Shown: positions 52,587 to 61,696, counted from the first letter of the stretch. The stretch: 64,000 bases of DNA from an uncultured Eubacteriales bacterium (GCA_948787875.1 CAQFKO010000001.1:1-64000), one strand, 5' to 3'. Notes: generated from the sequence alone by a model not told the origin. Program-made: numbers and translations.

Positions 52587-54083
52587 TTAACTAAGTTTTG
52601 TGATTATTGTTGTTCCGTTTAAATAGCCGTCAAAAAATCCGTCCAAATCTTTGTGACAAGCCGACTTAAAGGCGGCAAAAAAATCATCTTTTGTGGCATT
52701 TTTAAACTTGTTTTGCTGATAATATTTTTTGAAGCCACTAATGAGTTTGTCTTCTCCCACAACATTTCGCAGTGCGTCAAACATAATAACGCCTTTAACA
52801 TAAACCATATATGAATATTCATAGTCGTTTTGATATTCGTTTACAGCAAGGTTCATTTTTGTGTTTACATCACCTTTTATGGCTGAAATTACATCAACAT
52901 AAAGCAAATAACTTGAAAGTGCGGTATCAACCAAATCTTTGTAAGATATTCCATAGCCCGTGTTGTTTGCAAAAAACAGCGCAGCCGAATATTCGGTTAA
53001 AGATTCGTCAAGCCAAGCCTCACGCGCCTCATTATTTCCCACCACGCCATACCACCATTGGTGAGCGATTTCATGAACAACAACTTTTAAATATTCGTCT
53101 TCGTCATCAATGGCGTCTGAAATAAACACAATATTCGGATATTCCATTCCACCGTAAATAAATGGAGTTTTTACAACCGACAATGTGGAATATGGATATG
53201 CTCCGAAAACCTTTCCGAAATACTCCACTGCTGCCTTAGATAGCGAAAGCTGTTTGTTTAGGTCTTGGTCGTCTTTGTAGCCCATATAATAAATGGTTGT
53301 GTTTCCCGCTTTGGTGCTAACCAGCCCAGCATTATCAGACAAACACATTGCAAAATCTCTTACGGCTTTTGCATTTATTGTTGCAACTTTTTTGTTATTA
53401 CTTTCTCCAACCGTTATACTTCCCGTTGAGCAAAGTGTATACTTTGACGGATAAGTAAAACTTACATTAAAATTTGCTATGTCTGAATAGAACGGGTCAC
53501 CCGTTGAATAATATGGCGTAAGGTCAAACTTTCCGCCCTCAAACTTGCAAGCCACAGGATAAAAGTTTCCTAAGTTTATGTTTGTTTGATAATAGCCCAA
53601 ACGGTGTGTGCTGTTTGGCAATGAAAGATTAAAATCAATATCAATCTTTACTCTTTTGCCATTTGCCAAACCAAAATTAAAGTTTACTTTTAAAATATCC
53701 TCATCTTCACCAATGTGTTCAAATGCAGAATTTTCGCCATTTACCCTTACAGCCGAAATTTGAATATCACCATAGCTTATGCCGTTTGGAAAGCAAGTTG
53801 CGGCCGTTAAAATGGTATAAGGCTTTAACATTGCACCTTCACGAAAAGCACGCGGATAAAGGTGAAAACACAAATAACTAAGTTCTGTGCCCGTTTCATT
53901 AAAATAGTCCACACTTTGAGACCCTGAAACCGTCATATTTTCGGCATTAAGTTCGGCAGAAATGGAATAGACTGTTAAGTTTTTGGAAATCTTGTCAACT
54001 TCGTTTTTTGAACAGCCCGAAAACGCAAAGACAGAAATAGCGCAAAATATTATTGTTAAAGAAAAACAAAAAAACTTCTTCAT
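52587..54083 (-). CDS. M1-family aminopeptidase-like lipoprotein
   Basis: 498 aa. The signal peptide ends in a lipobox (FAFSGC, Cys about residue 24). The M1 zinc motif HEIAHQWWYG lies at about 338, the third ligand is in WLDESLTEY, and GGMEYPNIV replaces the GxMEN exopeptidase motif. The N-terminal part is the usual beta domain. It should be an extracytoplasmic, membrane-tethered zinc peptidase. It lacks the C-terminal helical domain of PepN-type enzymes, as do many short M1 members. GAGGT precedes the ATG. Confidence 0.92.
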   Translation of the reverse strand: MKKFFCFSLTIIFCAISVFAFSGCSKNEVDKISKNLTVYSISAELNAENMTVSGSQSVDYFNETGTELSYLCFHLYPRAFREGAMLKPYTILTAATCFPNGISYGDIQISAVRVNGENSAFEHIGEDEDILKVNFNFGLANGKRVKIDIDFNLSLPNSTHRLGYYQTNINLGNFYPVACKFEGGKFDLTPYYSTGDPFYSDIANFNVSFTYPSKYTLCSTGSITVGESNNKKVATINAKAVRDFAMCLSDNAGLVSTKAGNTTIYYMGYKDDQDLNKQLSLSKAAVEYFGKVFGAYPYSTLSVVKTPFIYGGMEYPNIVFISDAIDDEDEYLKVVVHEIAHQWWYGVVGNNEAREAWLDESLTEYSAALFFANNTGYGISYKDLVDTALSSYLLYVDVISAIKGDVNTKMNLAVNEYQNDYEYSYMVYVKGVIMFDALRNVVGEDKLISGFKKYYQQNKFKNATKDDFFAAFKSACHKDLDGFFDGYLNGTTIITKLS

Positions 54084-54151
54084 AATAACCTCTAATCAAG
54101 TTTTATGCTAAATATCAAGGCATTATGAAAAAGTTTTTATTAATAATATTA

Positions 54152-55081
54152 TTAGTCAAAATTAATCTTATCTTTTATAATATAAATTGGGCGCTTTTGC
54201 ACTTCTTTATAAATTCTGGCAATATAAATATTTTGCAAGCCCATAACAATAAGAATTATTGATGCAAACAACGCTATTGAAGGAAAAAGCCAAGCAGTTA
54301 GCGGAAGCACGATTTTTAAGCAAGCAAGAACAATAAATGTTATAAAACATAAAATTGAACTTATTCCAAAAAAGATTCCGAATTTGGTTGCAAAAGAAAG
54401 TGGATAAGAACTGTTTGATACAATTCCGTTTGTTGCGAGCTTTAAAAGTTTTTTAAAGTTATATTTTGTTTCACCCGCAAGACGTTTTTGCCTGTCAAAC
54501 TCAATTGAAGTTTGCTTAAACCCAACCCAAGCGGTTATTCCTCTCAAAAACCTGTCGCGCTCGGGCATACTTATAATAGTGTCAATAACCTTTCGGTCAA
54601 AAAGCTTAAAATCACCACAAGCCTTTGGAAGTTCTAAGCCCGTTATGTTTTTGTAAAACTTTGTGTATATGCTTGCCGTAGATTTCTTTAAAAAAGTTTC
54701 GCCCTTTCTGACCTTTCGCTTTCCGTGAACAATGTCATAACCTTCTTTCCACTTTTCTATCATTAAAGGAATGGCTTCAACAGGGTCTTGAAGGTCAACA
54801 TCTATATCAATTACCGCATCGCCCTCAGCAAGCTCAAAACCTGCAAGAATTGCGGGTTGTTGACCAAAGTTTCTTGCAAAGTTTATTACCTTAACCTTTT
54901 TGTCAACAGCTGCCAATTCTGCCAAAATCTGTTCGGTTTTGTCACGACTGCCGTCATTTACAAAAATAATTTCATACTTTTCTTTTAAGCCGTCCATAAC
55001 CGGAATAATGGCATCATAAAATGCTTTTACGGTTTGTTCTTCATTAAAACATGGAACAACTATTGAATATTTTGCACTCAT
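54152..55081 (-). CDS. GT2 glycosyltransferase, DPM1/GtrB type
   Basis: 309 aa. The GT-A domain has SIVVPCFNEEQTV, FVNDGSRDKT, DIDVDLQDP (DxD-like metal site) and RGITAWVGFKQ. Two C-terminal hydrophobic helices (about 230-255 and 265-290) anchor it. This layout fits polyprenyl-phosphate glycosyltransferases (GtrB/YkoT/CsbB), which load sugars on undecaprenyl phosphate for envelope decoration. AAAGGAAAA precedes the ATG. Confidence 0.92.
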   Translation of the reverse strand: MSAKYSIVVPCFNEEQTVKAFYDAIIPVMDGLKEKYEIIFVNDGSRDKTEQILAELAAVDKKVKVINFARNFGQQPAILAGFELAEGDAVIDIDVDLQDPVEAIPLMIEKWKEGYDIVHGKRKVRKGETFLKKSTASIYTKFYKNITGLELPKACGDFKLFDRKVIDTIISMPERDRFLRGITAWVGFKQTSIEFDRQKRLAGETKYNFKKLLKLATNGIVSNSSYPLSFATKFGIFFGISSILCFITFIVLACLKIVLPLTAWLFPSIALFASIILIVMGLQNIYIARIYKEVQKRPIYIIKDKINFD

Positions 55082-55115
55082 AAAATTTTCCTTTCTTTTG
55101 TGTATTTATAATTAA

Positions 55116-55144
55116 ATTATCTTATTTTAAATATGTTTTGTCAA
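55116..55144 (-). promoter_or_regulatory. Promoter of the glycosyltransferase gene run
   Basis: TTGACA, 17 bp, GATAAT. Confidence 0.7.
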
Positions 55145-55295
55145 CAAAATATTTGCAATGCAAATGGCTTATTTGAAAAAGCCGTGTAATTTTAAATAAT
55201 TTGCCAAAAAACAAAAAACTTTTTGCTTAAAAACTTTTTATAAAAGTTCAAAAAAATATAACTTTTTGTTTTAAAAAATAATGTTTATTATGCAA

Positions 55296-55324
55296 TTGAC
55301 AAATAATAAAGAAATATTTAAAAT
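55296..55324 (+). promoter_or_regulatory. Promoter of tRNA-Gly
   Basis: TTGACA, 17 bp, TAAAAT, 16 bp before the tRNA. Confidence 0.75.
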
Positions 55325-55340
55325 AAAAATTGTAAAAAAT

Positions 55341-55414
55341 GCGAATGTAGTTTAGTGGTAAAATGTGGGCTTCCCAAGCCTGAGTTGTGAGTTCGATTCT
55401 CATCATTCGCTCCA
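55341..55414 (+). tRNA. tRNA-Gly, anticodon CCC
   Basis: The cloverleaf is complete. The acceptor stem is GCGAATG/CATTCGC, the D arm carries AGTGGT, and the anticodon loop TTCCCAA gives anticodon CCC. The T arm is GTGAG-TTCGATT-CTCAT. Discriminator T and CCA are encoded. The anticodon stem contains two G-T wobbles. It reads GGG codons only, a rare need in such an A+T-rich genome. Confidence 0.95.
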
Positions 55415-55434
55415 AATTATTTATAAAAATATTT

Positions 55435-55457
55435 TTAAGTTTTTGCTTAAAACTTAA
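55435..55457 (+). terminator. Possible terminator after tRNA-Gly
   Basis: 9-bp stem TTAAGTTTT/AAAACTTAA with a 5-nt loop; the T-run is poor. Confidence 0.45.
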
Positions 55458-55520
55458 TTATAAATTATTAACCATACATTTTTAAATAAGATTGTGGCAT
55501 AAATATAAACGGAGAAAATT

Positions 55521-56303
55521 ATGAAAGAATTTTATCTTGAAAACTCGCCTATCGCCTATTATATTGACGATTCCGCAAACAAAGATTGGGTTGTTTTTAT
55601 TCATGCGGCATTCGTTGACCACAGAATGTTTGAAAAACAATTTGAGTATTTTGAAAAAAAATATAATTTGCTTGCAATAGATATTTTGGGGCACGGAAAT
55701 TCAATCAAAACAAAAAAAGGCGATACTGTTTTAATGATGTCTGATTGGATAAACCAAATTTTTGAAAAGCACAATATTAGTTCGGCGCATTTTGTAGGCG
55801 TTTCTTTGGGGGCGGTTTTTGCTCAGGATTTTGCCAATAAATTTGAAAGCAAAGTTTTGTCACTTGCCTGCTTTGGCGGTTATGATATTAATGATTTTGA
55901 TATCAAAAAACAAAAAAGCAATTCAAAAGAGCAAATGAAAATGATGTTAAAAGCCATTTTTTCTATTAAATGGTTTGCAAAGGCAAATAAAAAGATTTCG
56001 GCTTATACAAAAGAGGCTCAACAAGAATTTTATAATCTTAATATAAATTTCAAGAAAAAATCGTTTATGTATTTGGCAAAATTGCAAAACCTTGTAAACA
56101 AGTTTCCCAAAAAGCAAAGACAATACAATCTGTTAATCGGTTGTGGAGAGCACGATATTACTGCGGAAATAGAAATTGTTGAAGATTGGGCAAAAAAAGA
56201 AAATTGCGAAAAAGTAATTTTGCAAGGTGCGGGGCACTGTGCAAATATGGACAATCCAAAAGCATTTAATGCCTGTTTGGAAAGTTTTTGGAGAAAGGTT
56301 TAA
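55521..56303 (+). CDS. Alpha/beta hydrolase
   Basis: 260 aa. The oxyanion region is FIHAAFVDHR, where HG is replaced by HA. The nucleophile elbow is GVSLG, Asp is in GCGEHD and His in GAGHCAN, so the Ser-Asp-His triad is intact. The central cap region (about 125-190) is unusually Lys-rich. Substrate unknown. GGAGAAA precedes the ATG; a terminator follows. Confidence 0.9.
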   Translation: MKEFYLENSPIAYYIDDSANKDWVVFIHAAFVDHRMFEKQFEYFEKKYNLLAIDILGHGNSIKTKKGDTVLMMSDWINQIFEKHNISSAHFVGVSLGAVFAQDFANKFESKVLSLACFGGYDINDFDIKKQKSNSKEQMKMMLKAIFSIKWFAKANKKISAYTKEAQQEFYNLNINFKKKSFMYLAKLQNLVNKFPKKQRQYNLLIGCGEHDITAEIEIVEDWAKKENCEKVILQGAGHCANMDNPKAFNACLESFWRKV

Positions 56304-56332
56304 CAGCTTTGTTATTTGATTTATTATATATT

Positions 56333-56352
56333 AACCGCAAAGTTTTGCGGTT
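56333..56352 (+). terminator. Intrinsic terminator of the hydrolase gene
   Basis: 8-bp stem AACCGCAA/TTGCGGTT with a 4-nt loop, then ATTTTTTTT. Confidence 0.85.
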
Positions 56353-56410
56353 ATTTTTTTTCACAAAAATTTTCAAAACAACTTTTGATTATAAAAAAAT
56401 TTACAAAGAA

Positions 56411-56433
56411 AAAAAGAGAATAATTCTCTTTTT
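56411..56433 (-). terminator. Intrinsic terminator of the 142-aa gene
   Basis: 10-bp A/T-rich stem AAAAAGAGAA/TTCTCTTTTT with a 3-nt loop. It overlaps the stop codon and has a T-run on the minus strand. Confidence 0.65.
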
Positions 56434-56860
56434 AGTTGGTTGGTTGAGTTATTATATTCGGGTCTGCTTGCAACTTTTTTTCAACCTTTTGAATTACCGC
56501 AAACTCGCCCGAAAATTTTGGATCCAATAGATAGAACAATTTTTCTGATGCAACTCCAAGTGCAACTAATTTTTCAACATCGCTAAGTCCGCCCCAACGA
56601 ATTCCCTTTCTGTTTAATGTTAAATTAATTGCATATTTTGGATTTGACAAATTCGGAAGTTCTTCCAAAAGTGTTTCTATTGCAAGCTTGTTAAAATTCA
56701 GTCTTTTTAAATTAAAAGCAAAATCGTCTTTTAATCCGATGCCGATAACATAGTCGCACAGTGGCTTAAAGTCTAACGAAACCTCCGATGGCTTTATCAA
56801 ACAATTATTAAAAACAGTGTCTAAAATATCTGCCATGTTGTTGTAATTAATTTTATTCAT
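56432..56860 (-). CDS. Hypothetical protein, 142 aa
   Basis: Not recognised. Soluble, with no signal peptide, mixed helix and strand. It contains NRKGIRWGGLSDVEKLVALGVASEK split across the middle; the rest has no motif. GAGGT precedes the ATG. The gap to the XRE gene (84 bp) has no clear terminator, so it may be transcribed with the regulator. Confidence 0.7.
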   Translation of the reverse strand: MNKINYNNMADILDTVFNNCLIKPSEVSLDFKPLCDYVIGIGLKDDFAFNLKRLNFNKLAIETLLEELPNLSNPKYAINLTLNRKGIRWGGLSDVEKLVALGVASEKLFYLLDPKFSGEFAVIQKVEKKLQADPNIITQPTN

Positions 56861-56944
56861 ATTACCTCACACAAGGCAATATTTTATCACAAACATTTTT
56901 TTTGTCAAGATAAAAAGTTTTTGTTTGGCAAATTTTAAAATAAT

Positions 56945-57154
56945 TTAATTTTCTTTTTTATCCACCCTTCCCAGCAAATAATCGGTGGAAACCATAAATA
57001 ATTCCGCTAATTTTATAAGTTTTTCAAAACTTGTTTCTGACTTTCCATTTTCCCAATCACTTACATTTTGATTTGTTACACCAATTGCAGTTGCAAGCTG
57101 AGATTGCGACAACTTATTATGAATTCTCAATTCTTTTAATCTTTCCGCAAACAT
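56945..57154 (-). CDS. XRE-family helix-turn-helix regulator
   Basis: 69-aa DNA-binding protein that consists of a single Cro/CI-type HTH domain. LSQSQLATAIGVTNQNVSDWENG is the helix-turn-helix (split over residues 18-40), and DYLLGR near the end is usual in this class. It lacks a second domain, so any ligand sensing is absent. AAGGAG precedes the ATG. It is divergent from the Cys-rich 95-aa gene, with a 9-bp inverted repeat between them that may be its operator. Confidence 0.92.
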   Translation of the reverse strand: MFAERLKELRIHNKLSQSQLATAIGVTNQNVSDWENGKSETSFEKLIKLAELFMVSTDYLLGRVDKKEN

Positions 57155-57185
57155 AATGACTCCTTTTTTTTTTTTTTTAACAAAA

Positions 57186-57222
57186 TATAAGAAAATACTT
57201 TACATTAAGAAAATTTCTTATA
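57186..57222. promoter_or_regulatory. Inverted repeat, possible XRE operator
   Basis: Perfect 9-bp arms TATAAGAAA (57186-57194) and TTTCTTATA (57214-57222) flank 19 bp and overlap a possible plus-strand promoter (TTTACA-16-TATATA, 57199-57226). Confidence 0.45.
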
Positions 57223-57235
57223 TATAGGAATCATT

Positions 57236-57523
57236 ATGGAAATTATGGAAAGCTACACTTGCAAAAATTGCAAATTTTATAAGGAGCTTTATATGATATT
57301 TTACGTAAAGTTTGTTAAGACACAATTTGGTCATTGTGGAAATTTTGAATTGACTAAAAGAATTAGAAGCAAATTAAAATCTTGTGAAAGTTTTGTGTTT
57401 TTATCAAAAATAGAGCTAGAAAACAAAACCAATCAAACTTTAATTAATAAAATCAACTATATTTTTGACACAATTTGGGGCTATGTAGATTATTTAAATA
57501 AAAATAATAAAAGAGAGAAATAA
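57236..57523 (+). CDS. Small Cys-motif hypothetical protein, 95 aa
   Basis: Unrecognised, but it has a spaced Cys pattern: CKNCKFY near residue 9, GHC at about 33, and KSCESF at about 48. This pattern fits a small metal- or disulfide-bonded module. The C-terminal half is Lys/Asn-rich and helical. Two starts are possible, 57236 and 57248; the former is so close to the -10 box that the latter may be used. Divergent from the XRE regulator, which may control it. Confidence 0.6.
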   Translation: MEIMESYTCKNCKFYKELYMIFYVKFVKTQFGHCGNFELTKRIRSKLKSCESFVFLSKIELENKTNQTLINKINYIFDTIWGYVDYLNKNNKREK

Positions 57524-57538
57524 CTTCCCTCTTTTATT
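57506..57538. terminator. Bidirectional terminator between the 95-aa gene and clpB
   Basis: 10-bp stem AATAAAAGAG/CTCTTTTATT with T-rich tails on both strands. It overlaps both stop codons. Confidence 0.7.
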
Positions 57539-60122
57539 TTACATCTACATTTAATTCGTCGTTTTTGGCATCAACAACAAGGGTTGATTTTGGCTTGATA
57601 TCAGAGCCAAGAATGGTTTTTGCCAAAAGCGTTTCTACATTCGCCTGTATAAATCTTTTGAGCGGCCTTGCACCGAAAGTAACATCATAACCACTTTCTA
57701 TAATAAGATTTTTTGCCTTTTCGGAAACTTCCAATTTTAAGCCCTTTGCTTCTATTCTTGACCTTACGCTGTTAATTAAAAGATCCACTATATTTGAAAT
57801 TTGGTCTTTTGAAAGTGGCTTGAACATTATTATTTCGTCTAGTCTGTTTAACAATTCTGGTCTGAATGTTGAACGAAGAAGTGCTTTTACCTCTGATTGT
57901 GCCTCGTTTGAAATTGAACCATCAACGCTTATTCCTTCCAAAATAGAATTTGCTCCAAGGTTTGATGTTAAAATTATTATTGTGTTTTTAAAATCTACAA
58001 CTCTGCCTTGACTGTCGGTAATTCTGCCGTCATCAAGCATTTGAAGCAAAATATTAAAAACATCTGGGTGTGCCTTTTCTATCTCGTCAAAAAGCACAAC
58101 GCTGTATGGTCTTCTGCGAACCGCCTCAGTAAGTTCCCCTCCCTCGTCATAACCAACATAGCCCGGAGGAGCACCGATTAACCTTGAAACAGAAAACTTT
58201 TCCATATATTCGCTCATATCGATTCTGACAATATTTTTTTCGTCATCAAACAAGCTTTCTGCAAGAGCCTTAGACAGTTCGGTTTTTCCCACACCCGTAG
58301 GTCCAAGAAACAAGAACGACCCGATTGGTCTGTTTGGGTCTGCAATTCCCGCGCGCGACCTTAAAATTGCATCTGCCACTTTTTTAACCGCTTCGTCTTG
58401 ACCAATAACTCTTTTATGCAAAATATCTGCCAAATGAACAAGTTTGTCTTTTTCACTTTCATTTAATTTTGAAACAGGAACTCCCGTCCACCTAGACACT
58501 ATTTTTGCAATTTCCTCATCGGTAACCTTGTTTCTTAACAAATTATTTGTCTTTGATTTTTCAAATGTTTTTTCTGCTTCTTCCAAATTTCTTACAAGTT
58601 CGGGAAGCGTGCCATATTGAAGTTCTGCCGCTTTGCTTAAATTATACTCTTTTTTTGCGCGCTCAATATCAGCTTTTGTTTGCTCTAATTGTTCTTTTAT
58701 CTTGCTTATGCTTTCTATTGATTTTTTTTCAGCAAGCCATTTTGCAGTCATGGCATCATACTTTTCTTTTAAACCCGAAAGTTCTGTTTGAATTTTGTTT
58801 AGCCTTGCTTTTGAAATCTCGTCATTCTCTTTTTTTAAACCGGCCTCTTCAATTTGAAGTTGAATTATTTTTCTGTTAATCTCGTCCATTTCGGTAGGCA
58901 TACTGTCTAGCTCGGTTTTTATACTAGCACACGCTTCGTCCACAAGATCAATAGCTTTGTCAGGCAAAAACCTATCGGTTATGTATCTATTTGAAAGCAT
59001 TGCCGCAGAAACCAAAGCACTGTCGGAAATTTTTACACCATGAAAAACTTCGTATCTTTCTTTTATTCCGCGAAGAATTGCTATTGTGTCTTCCACTGTT
59101 GGTTCGCTAACCATAACAGGCTGAAATCTTCGTTCAAGAGCAGGGTCTTTTTCAATATATTTTCTGTATTCGTCAAGAGTTGTTGCACCAATGCAATGAA
59201 GTTCTCCACGGGCAAGAAGTGGCTTTAAAATATTTCCTGCGTCCATTGCCCCGTCGGTCTTTCCCGCACCCACAATTAAGTGAAGTTCATCAATAAAAAG
59301 AATAATTTTGCCTTCGCTCTTTTTTACCTCTGTTAAAACAGCCTTTAATCTTTCTTCAAATTCGCCCCTGTATTTTGCACCTGCAACAAGGCTTCCCATA
59401 TCAAGCGAAAAAATCTCTCTGTCTTTCAGCGCAGAAGGAACATCTCCTTTATTTATTCGAATCGCAAGCCCTTCGGCAATGGCAGTCTTTCCAACACCCG
59501 CCTCACCAATCAAAACAGGATTGTTTTTGGTTTTTCGCGATAAAATTCTGATAACATTTCTGATTTCGTCATCACGTCCAATAACGGGGTCTAGTTTGTT
59601 TGCCCTTGCCAACGCAACAAGGCTTGAACCATATTTTTTTAACACATTGTAAGTATCTTCGGGATTTTCACTCGTTACTCTTTGGCTTCCACGAATATTT
59701 TTAAGCGCTTTTAAAACCTCCGCTCTGCCAATTTTGTATTTTGACAAAATTGATTGCATCTCTCTGTTTGCCCTGGAAATCAAGCCAAGTAGCAAATGCT
59801 CAACGGAAACAAATTCGTCACCCATTTCTTTTGACTGCTTCTCTGCCTCTGACAGTGCATTATTAAGGGCGTTAGACATATAAACTTGCGACTGCCCCGA
59901 AACCCTTGCCAATCTGTTAACCGAATTTTCCGCTTCTTTTTTTAAGTCAGAAACATTGATTCCCATAGAAGCAAGCATTTCATATATAAGCCCATCTTGC
60001 TTGTTTAGCATAGACAAAAGCATATGCTCTTGTTCAAGTTCGCTATTTGCACGCTCTTTTGCCAAGCTTTGTGCTTCTTCTATTATTGCAAGAGAGTTTT
60101 TTGTAAATTTTTGAAAGTCCAT
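57534..60122 (-). CDS. clpB: ATP-dependent chaperone ClpB
   Basis: Disaggregase that works with DnaK to rescue aggregated proteins. 862 aa from the ATG at 60122, which has GGAGGAAG upstream; a longer frame from 60164 adds unrelated residues. The N-terminal Clp repeat domain, AAA-1 with GEAGVGKT (about 207), a coiled-coil middle domain (about 400-520) and AAA-2 with GPTGVGKT (about 605) are all present. The C-terminus lacks the ClpX/ClpP-docking loop of ClpA/C. The promoter is embedded in a CIRCE operator, so HrcA should repress it and heat shock induce it. Confidence 0.96.
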   Translation of the reverse strand: MDFQKFTKNSLAIIEEAQSLAKERANSELEQEHMLLSMLNKQDGLIYEMLASMGINVSDLKKEAENSVNRLARVSGQSQVYMSNALNNALSEAEKQSKEMGDEFVSVEHLLLGLISRANREMQSILSKYKIGRAEVLKALKNIRGSQRVTSENPEDTYNVLKKYGSSLVALARANKLDPVIGRDDEIRNVIRILSRKTKNNPVLIGEAGVGKTAIAEGLAIRINKGDVPSALKDREIFSLDMGSLVAGAKYRGEFEERLKAVLTEVKKSEGKIILFIDELHLIVGAGKTDGAMDAGNILKPLLARGELHCIGATTLDEYRKYIEKDPALERRFQPVMVSEPTVEDTIAILRGIKERYEVFHGVKISDSALVSAAMLSNRYITDRFLPDKAIDLVDEACASIKTELDSMPTEMDEINRKIIQLQIEEAGLKKENDEISKARLNKIQTELSGLKEKYDAMTAKWLAEKKSIESISKIKEQLEQTKADIERAKKEYNLSKAAELQYGTLPELVRNLEEAEKTFEKSKTNNLLRNKVTDEEIAKIVSRWTGVPVSKLNESEKDKLVHLADILHKRVIGQDEAVKKVADAILRSRAGIADPNRPIGSFLFLGPTGVGKTELSKALAESLFDDEKNIVRIDMSEYMEKFSVSRLIGAPPGYVGYDEGGELTEAVRRRPYSVVLFDEIEKAHPDVFNILLQMLDDGRITDSQGRVVDFKNTIIILTSNLGANSILEGISVDGSISNEAQSEVKALLRSTFRPELLNRLDEIIMFKPLSKDQISNIVDLLINSVRSRIEAKGLKLEVSEKAKNLIIESGYDVTFGARPLKRFIQANVETLLAKTILGSDIKPKSTLVVDAKNDELNVDVK

Positions 60123-60175
60123 AAATCTTCCTCCAAAACAAAAATACTTTTTAATTATTCTCAAAAAGTAAGTTT

Positions 60176-60204
60176 ATTATACCACCTCAATTTAGCACTG
60201 TCAA
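60176..60204 (-). promoter_or_regulatory. Sigma-A promoter of clpB
   Basis: TTGACA, 17 bp, TATAAT. The -35 box lies in the CIRCE element. Confidence 0.9.
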
Positions 60205-60218
60205 GCAAAGAGTGCTAA
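60192..60218. promoter_or_regulatory. CIRCE operator (HrcA site)
   Basis: TTAGCACTG-N9-GAGTGCTAA, one mismatch from the TTAGCACTC-N9-GAGTGCTAA consensus. Confidence 0.92.
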
Positions 60219-60238
60219 ATATTTTCAAAAATAAAAAA

Positions 60239-60253
60239 CCGACACTTTGTCGG
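60239..60253 (-). terminator. Intrinsic terminator of the G3E GTPase gene
   Basis: 6-bp stem CCGACA/TGTCGG, 3-nt loop, six Ts on the minus strand. Confidence 0.8.
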
Positions 60254-60269
60254 CTTTTATATATTTATA

Positions 60270-61535
60270 TTAATTATCCAAACACTTATCAAGTTCTTCG
60301 ATAATTTGTTGTTTGTTCATATCCTTTCCGATAAACACAAGTTTAACCATGCGGTCACCCACTTTTTCGTCCCAATCTTTTTTGATATCTGGGTTTTCTG
60401 CAATAAACTGCTTTTTTTCCTCTTCCGGAATAGCATCTATCCAATAGTCTGCTCTAAACGAACTTTTTTGAGGACCTGCTTGTTCAAAAATATACATATT
60501 TTCATTGTCGTTAGAATACCAAACAATTCCCTTTGAACGAATAATGCTCTTTGGCATAGCATCAACAAATCTTTTGAACTTACTTTTCACAAGTGGCTTT
60601 CTTCTGAAATATACAAAAGAGCCAATGCCGTATTCTTCGGTTTCCGGTCCATGATGGTGGTGATGGTGATGCCCATGGTGTTCATGCTCTTCGTGCTCAT
60701 GTTCTTCATGGTCGTGGTGATGGTCATGTTCCTCATGGTCGTGCTCTTCATGGTTGTGGTGATGGTCATGTTCCTCATGGTCGTGTTCTTCATGCTCTTC
60801 TTCATGACTTGCTTCAAGTTCTTTTAACCAGCCCGCAGACATACAAGCCTTATCAAAATCAAAGCTGTTTGTTCCGATAATCTTTTCTACTTCGACCTTT
60901 CCAAACTCAGCCTCAATAATTTCTGCCTCGGGTTGAAGCTTTTTTATTACCGCCTTTACTCTCGCAAGTTCGTCAGCGGAAACTTGGTCAACTTTGTTCA
61001 TAATAATTTTGTTGCAAAACTCTATTTGTTGAATTATTAAATTTTCGATATCTTCGTCTTCAATATGTTCTTCAAGAAGATTATCTCCGCAACCAAACTC
61101 TTTTGCCAAACGCAAAGTATCTACCACAGAAACAACATTATCGAGCCTGCAAATGCTTGGAAGGTTGTATTCACGGCTTGCATCAGAAACAACGGTAATT
61201 GACTGAACAATAGGAATAGGTTCACATATTCCCGAAGCTTCGATTAAAATATAATCGAATTTGTTTGAAGCAACAAGTTCGGCAATTTGAGCCATAAGAT
61301 CTTCTTTTAAAGTGCAACAAATGCAACCGTTTTGAAGTGGAACAAGACTATCGTCTTTTTGCGAAACAATATTTTCTGCGCCAATTAAACTTGCATCAAT
61401 ATTTACCTCACCGATATCGTTAACAATTACCGCAACTTTATAATTTTGTTTGTTGTTTAAAACATGATTAAGCAGTGTTGTTTTTCCTGCCCCAAGATAG
61501 CCCGTTAAAAGCGTAATTGGAATAATTTTTTTCAT
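60270..61535 (-). CDS. G3E (CobW/YjiA) GTPase with a long His-rich metal-binding insert
   Basis: Probable metallochaperone, 421 aa. The ATG at 61535 has GGGGGAAA upstream. Walker A is GYLGAGKT (12-19). CICC (71-74) is the metal-binding CxCC of COG0523 proteins, EASGICEP and NKVD (180-183) complete the GTPase core, and the C-terminal CobW domain is present. Residues 244-296 contain 28 His in 53 positions, in HDHEEHDHHH-type repeats. Such inserts bind Zn, Ni or Co. Which metal is unknown; no Zur/Nur site was recognised. Divergent from the 83-aa gene. Confidence 0.93.
   Translation of the reverse strand: MKKIIPITLLTGYLGAGKTTLLNHVLNNKQNYKVAVIVNDIGEVNIDASLIGAENIVSQKDDSLVPLQNGCICCTLKEDLMAQIAELVASNKFDYILIEASGICEPIPIVQSITVVSDASREYNLPSICRLDNVVSVVDTLRLAKEFGCGDNLLEEHIEDEDIENLIIQQIEFCNKIIMNKVDQVSADELARVKAVIKKLQPEAEIIEAEFGKVEVEKIIGTNSFDFDKACMSAGWLKELEASHEEEHEEHDHEEHDHHHNHEEHDHEEHDHHHDHEEHEHEEHEHHGHHHHHHHGPETEEYGIGSFVYFRRKPLVKSKFKRFVDAMPKSIIRSKGIVWYSNDNENMYIFEQAGPQKSSFRADYWIDAIPEEEKKQFIAENPDIKKDWDEKVGDRMVKLVFIGKDMNKQQIIEELDKCLDN
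60714..60797. repeat. 42-bp in-frame tandem repeat encoding the His-rich segment
   Basis: Two direct copies (60714-60755 and 60756-60797) with few differences, each coding 14 residues, surrounded by weaker copies. Such repeats can change number by slippage. Confidence 0.8.
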
Positions 61536-61572
61536 AATTTCCCCCAAAAATATAATTTGAATTTTCTTTTAT

Positions 61573-61600
61573 ATTATAGTCCAAAATTTTTAAAAACCAA
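61573..61600 (-). promoter_or_regulatory. Promoter of the G3E GTPase gene
   Basis: TTGGTT, 16 bp, TATAAT on the minus strand. Confidence 0.55.
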
Positions 61601-61641
61601 ATCTTTTTAATCAAATTTAAACAAAATAAAAATTTTGATTA

Positions 61642-61670
61642 TTGACAAACAAAAATTTTAATTATATAAT
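61642..61670 (+). promoter_or_regulatory. Sigma-A promoter of the 83-aa gene
   Basis: TTGACA, 17 bp, TATAAT, perfect consensus. Confidence 0.85.
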
Positions 61671-61696
61671 TCAAACAACAAATTGAGGAAAAGTTT

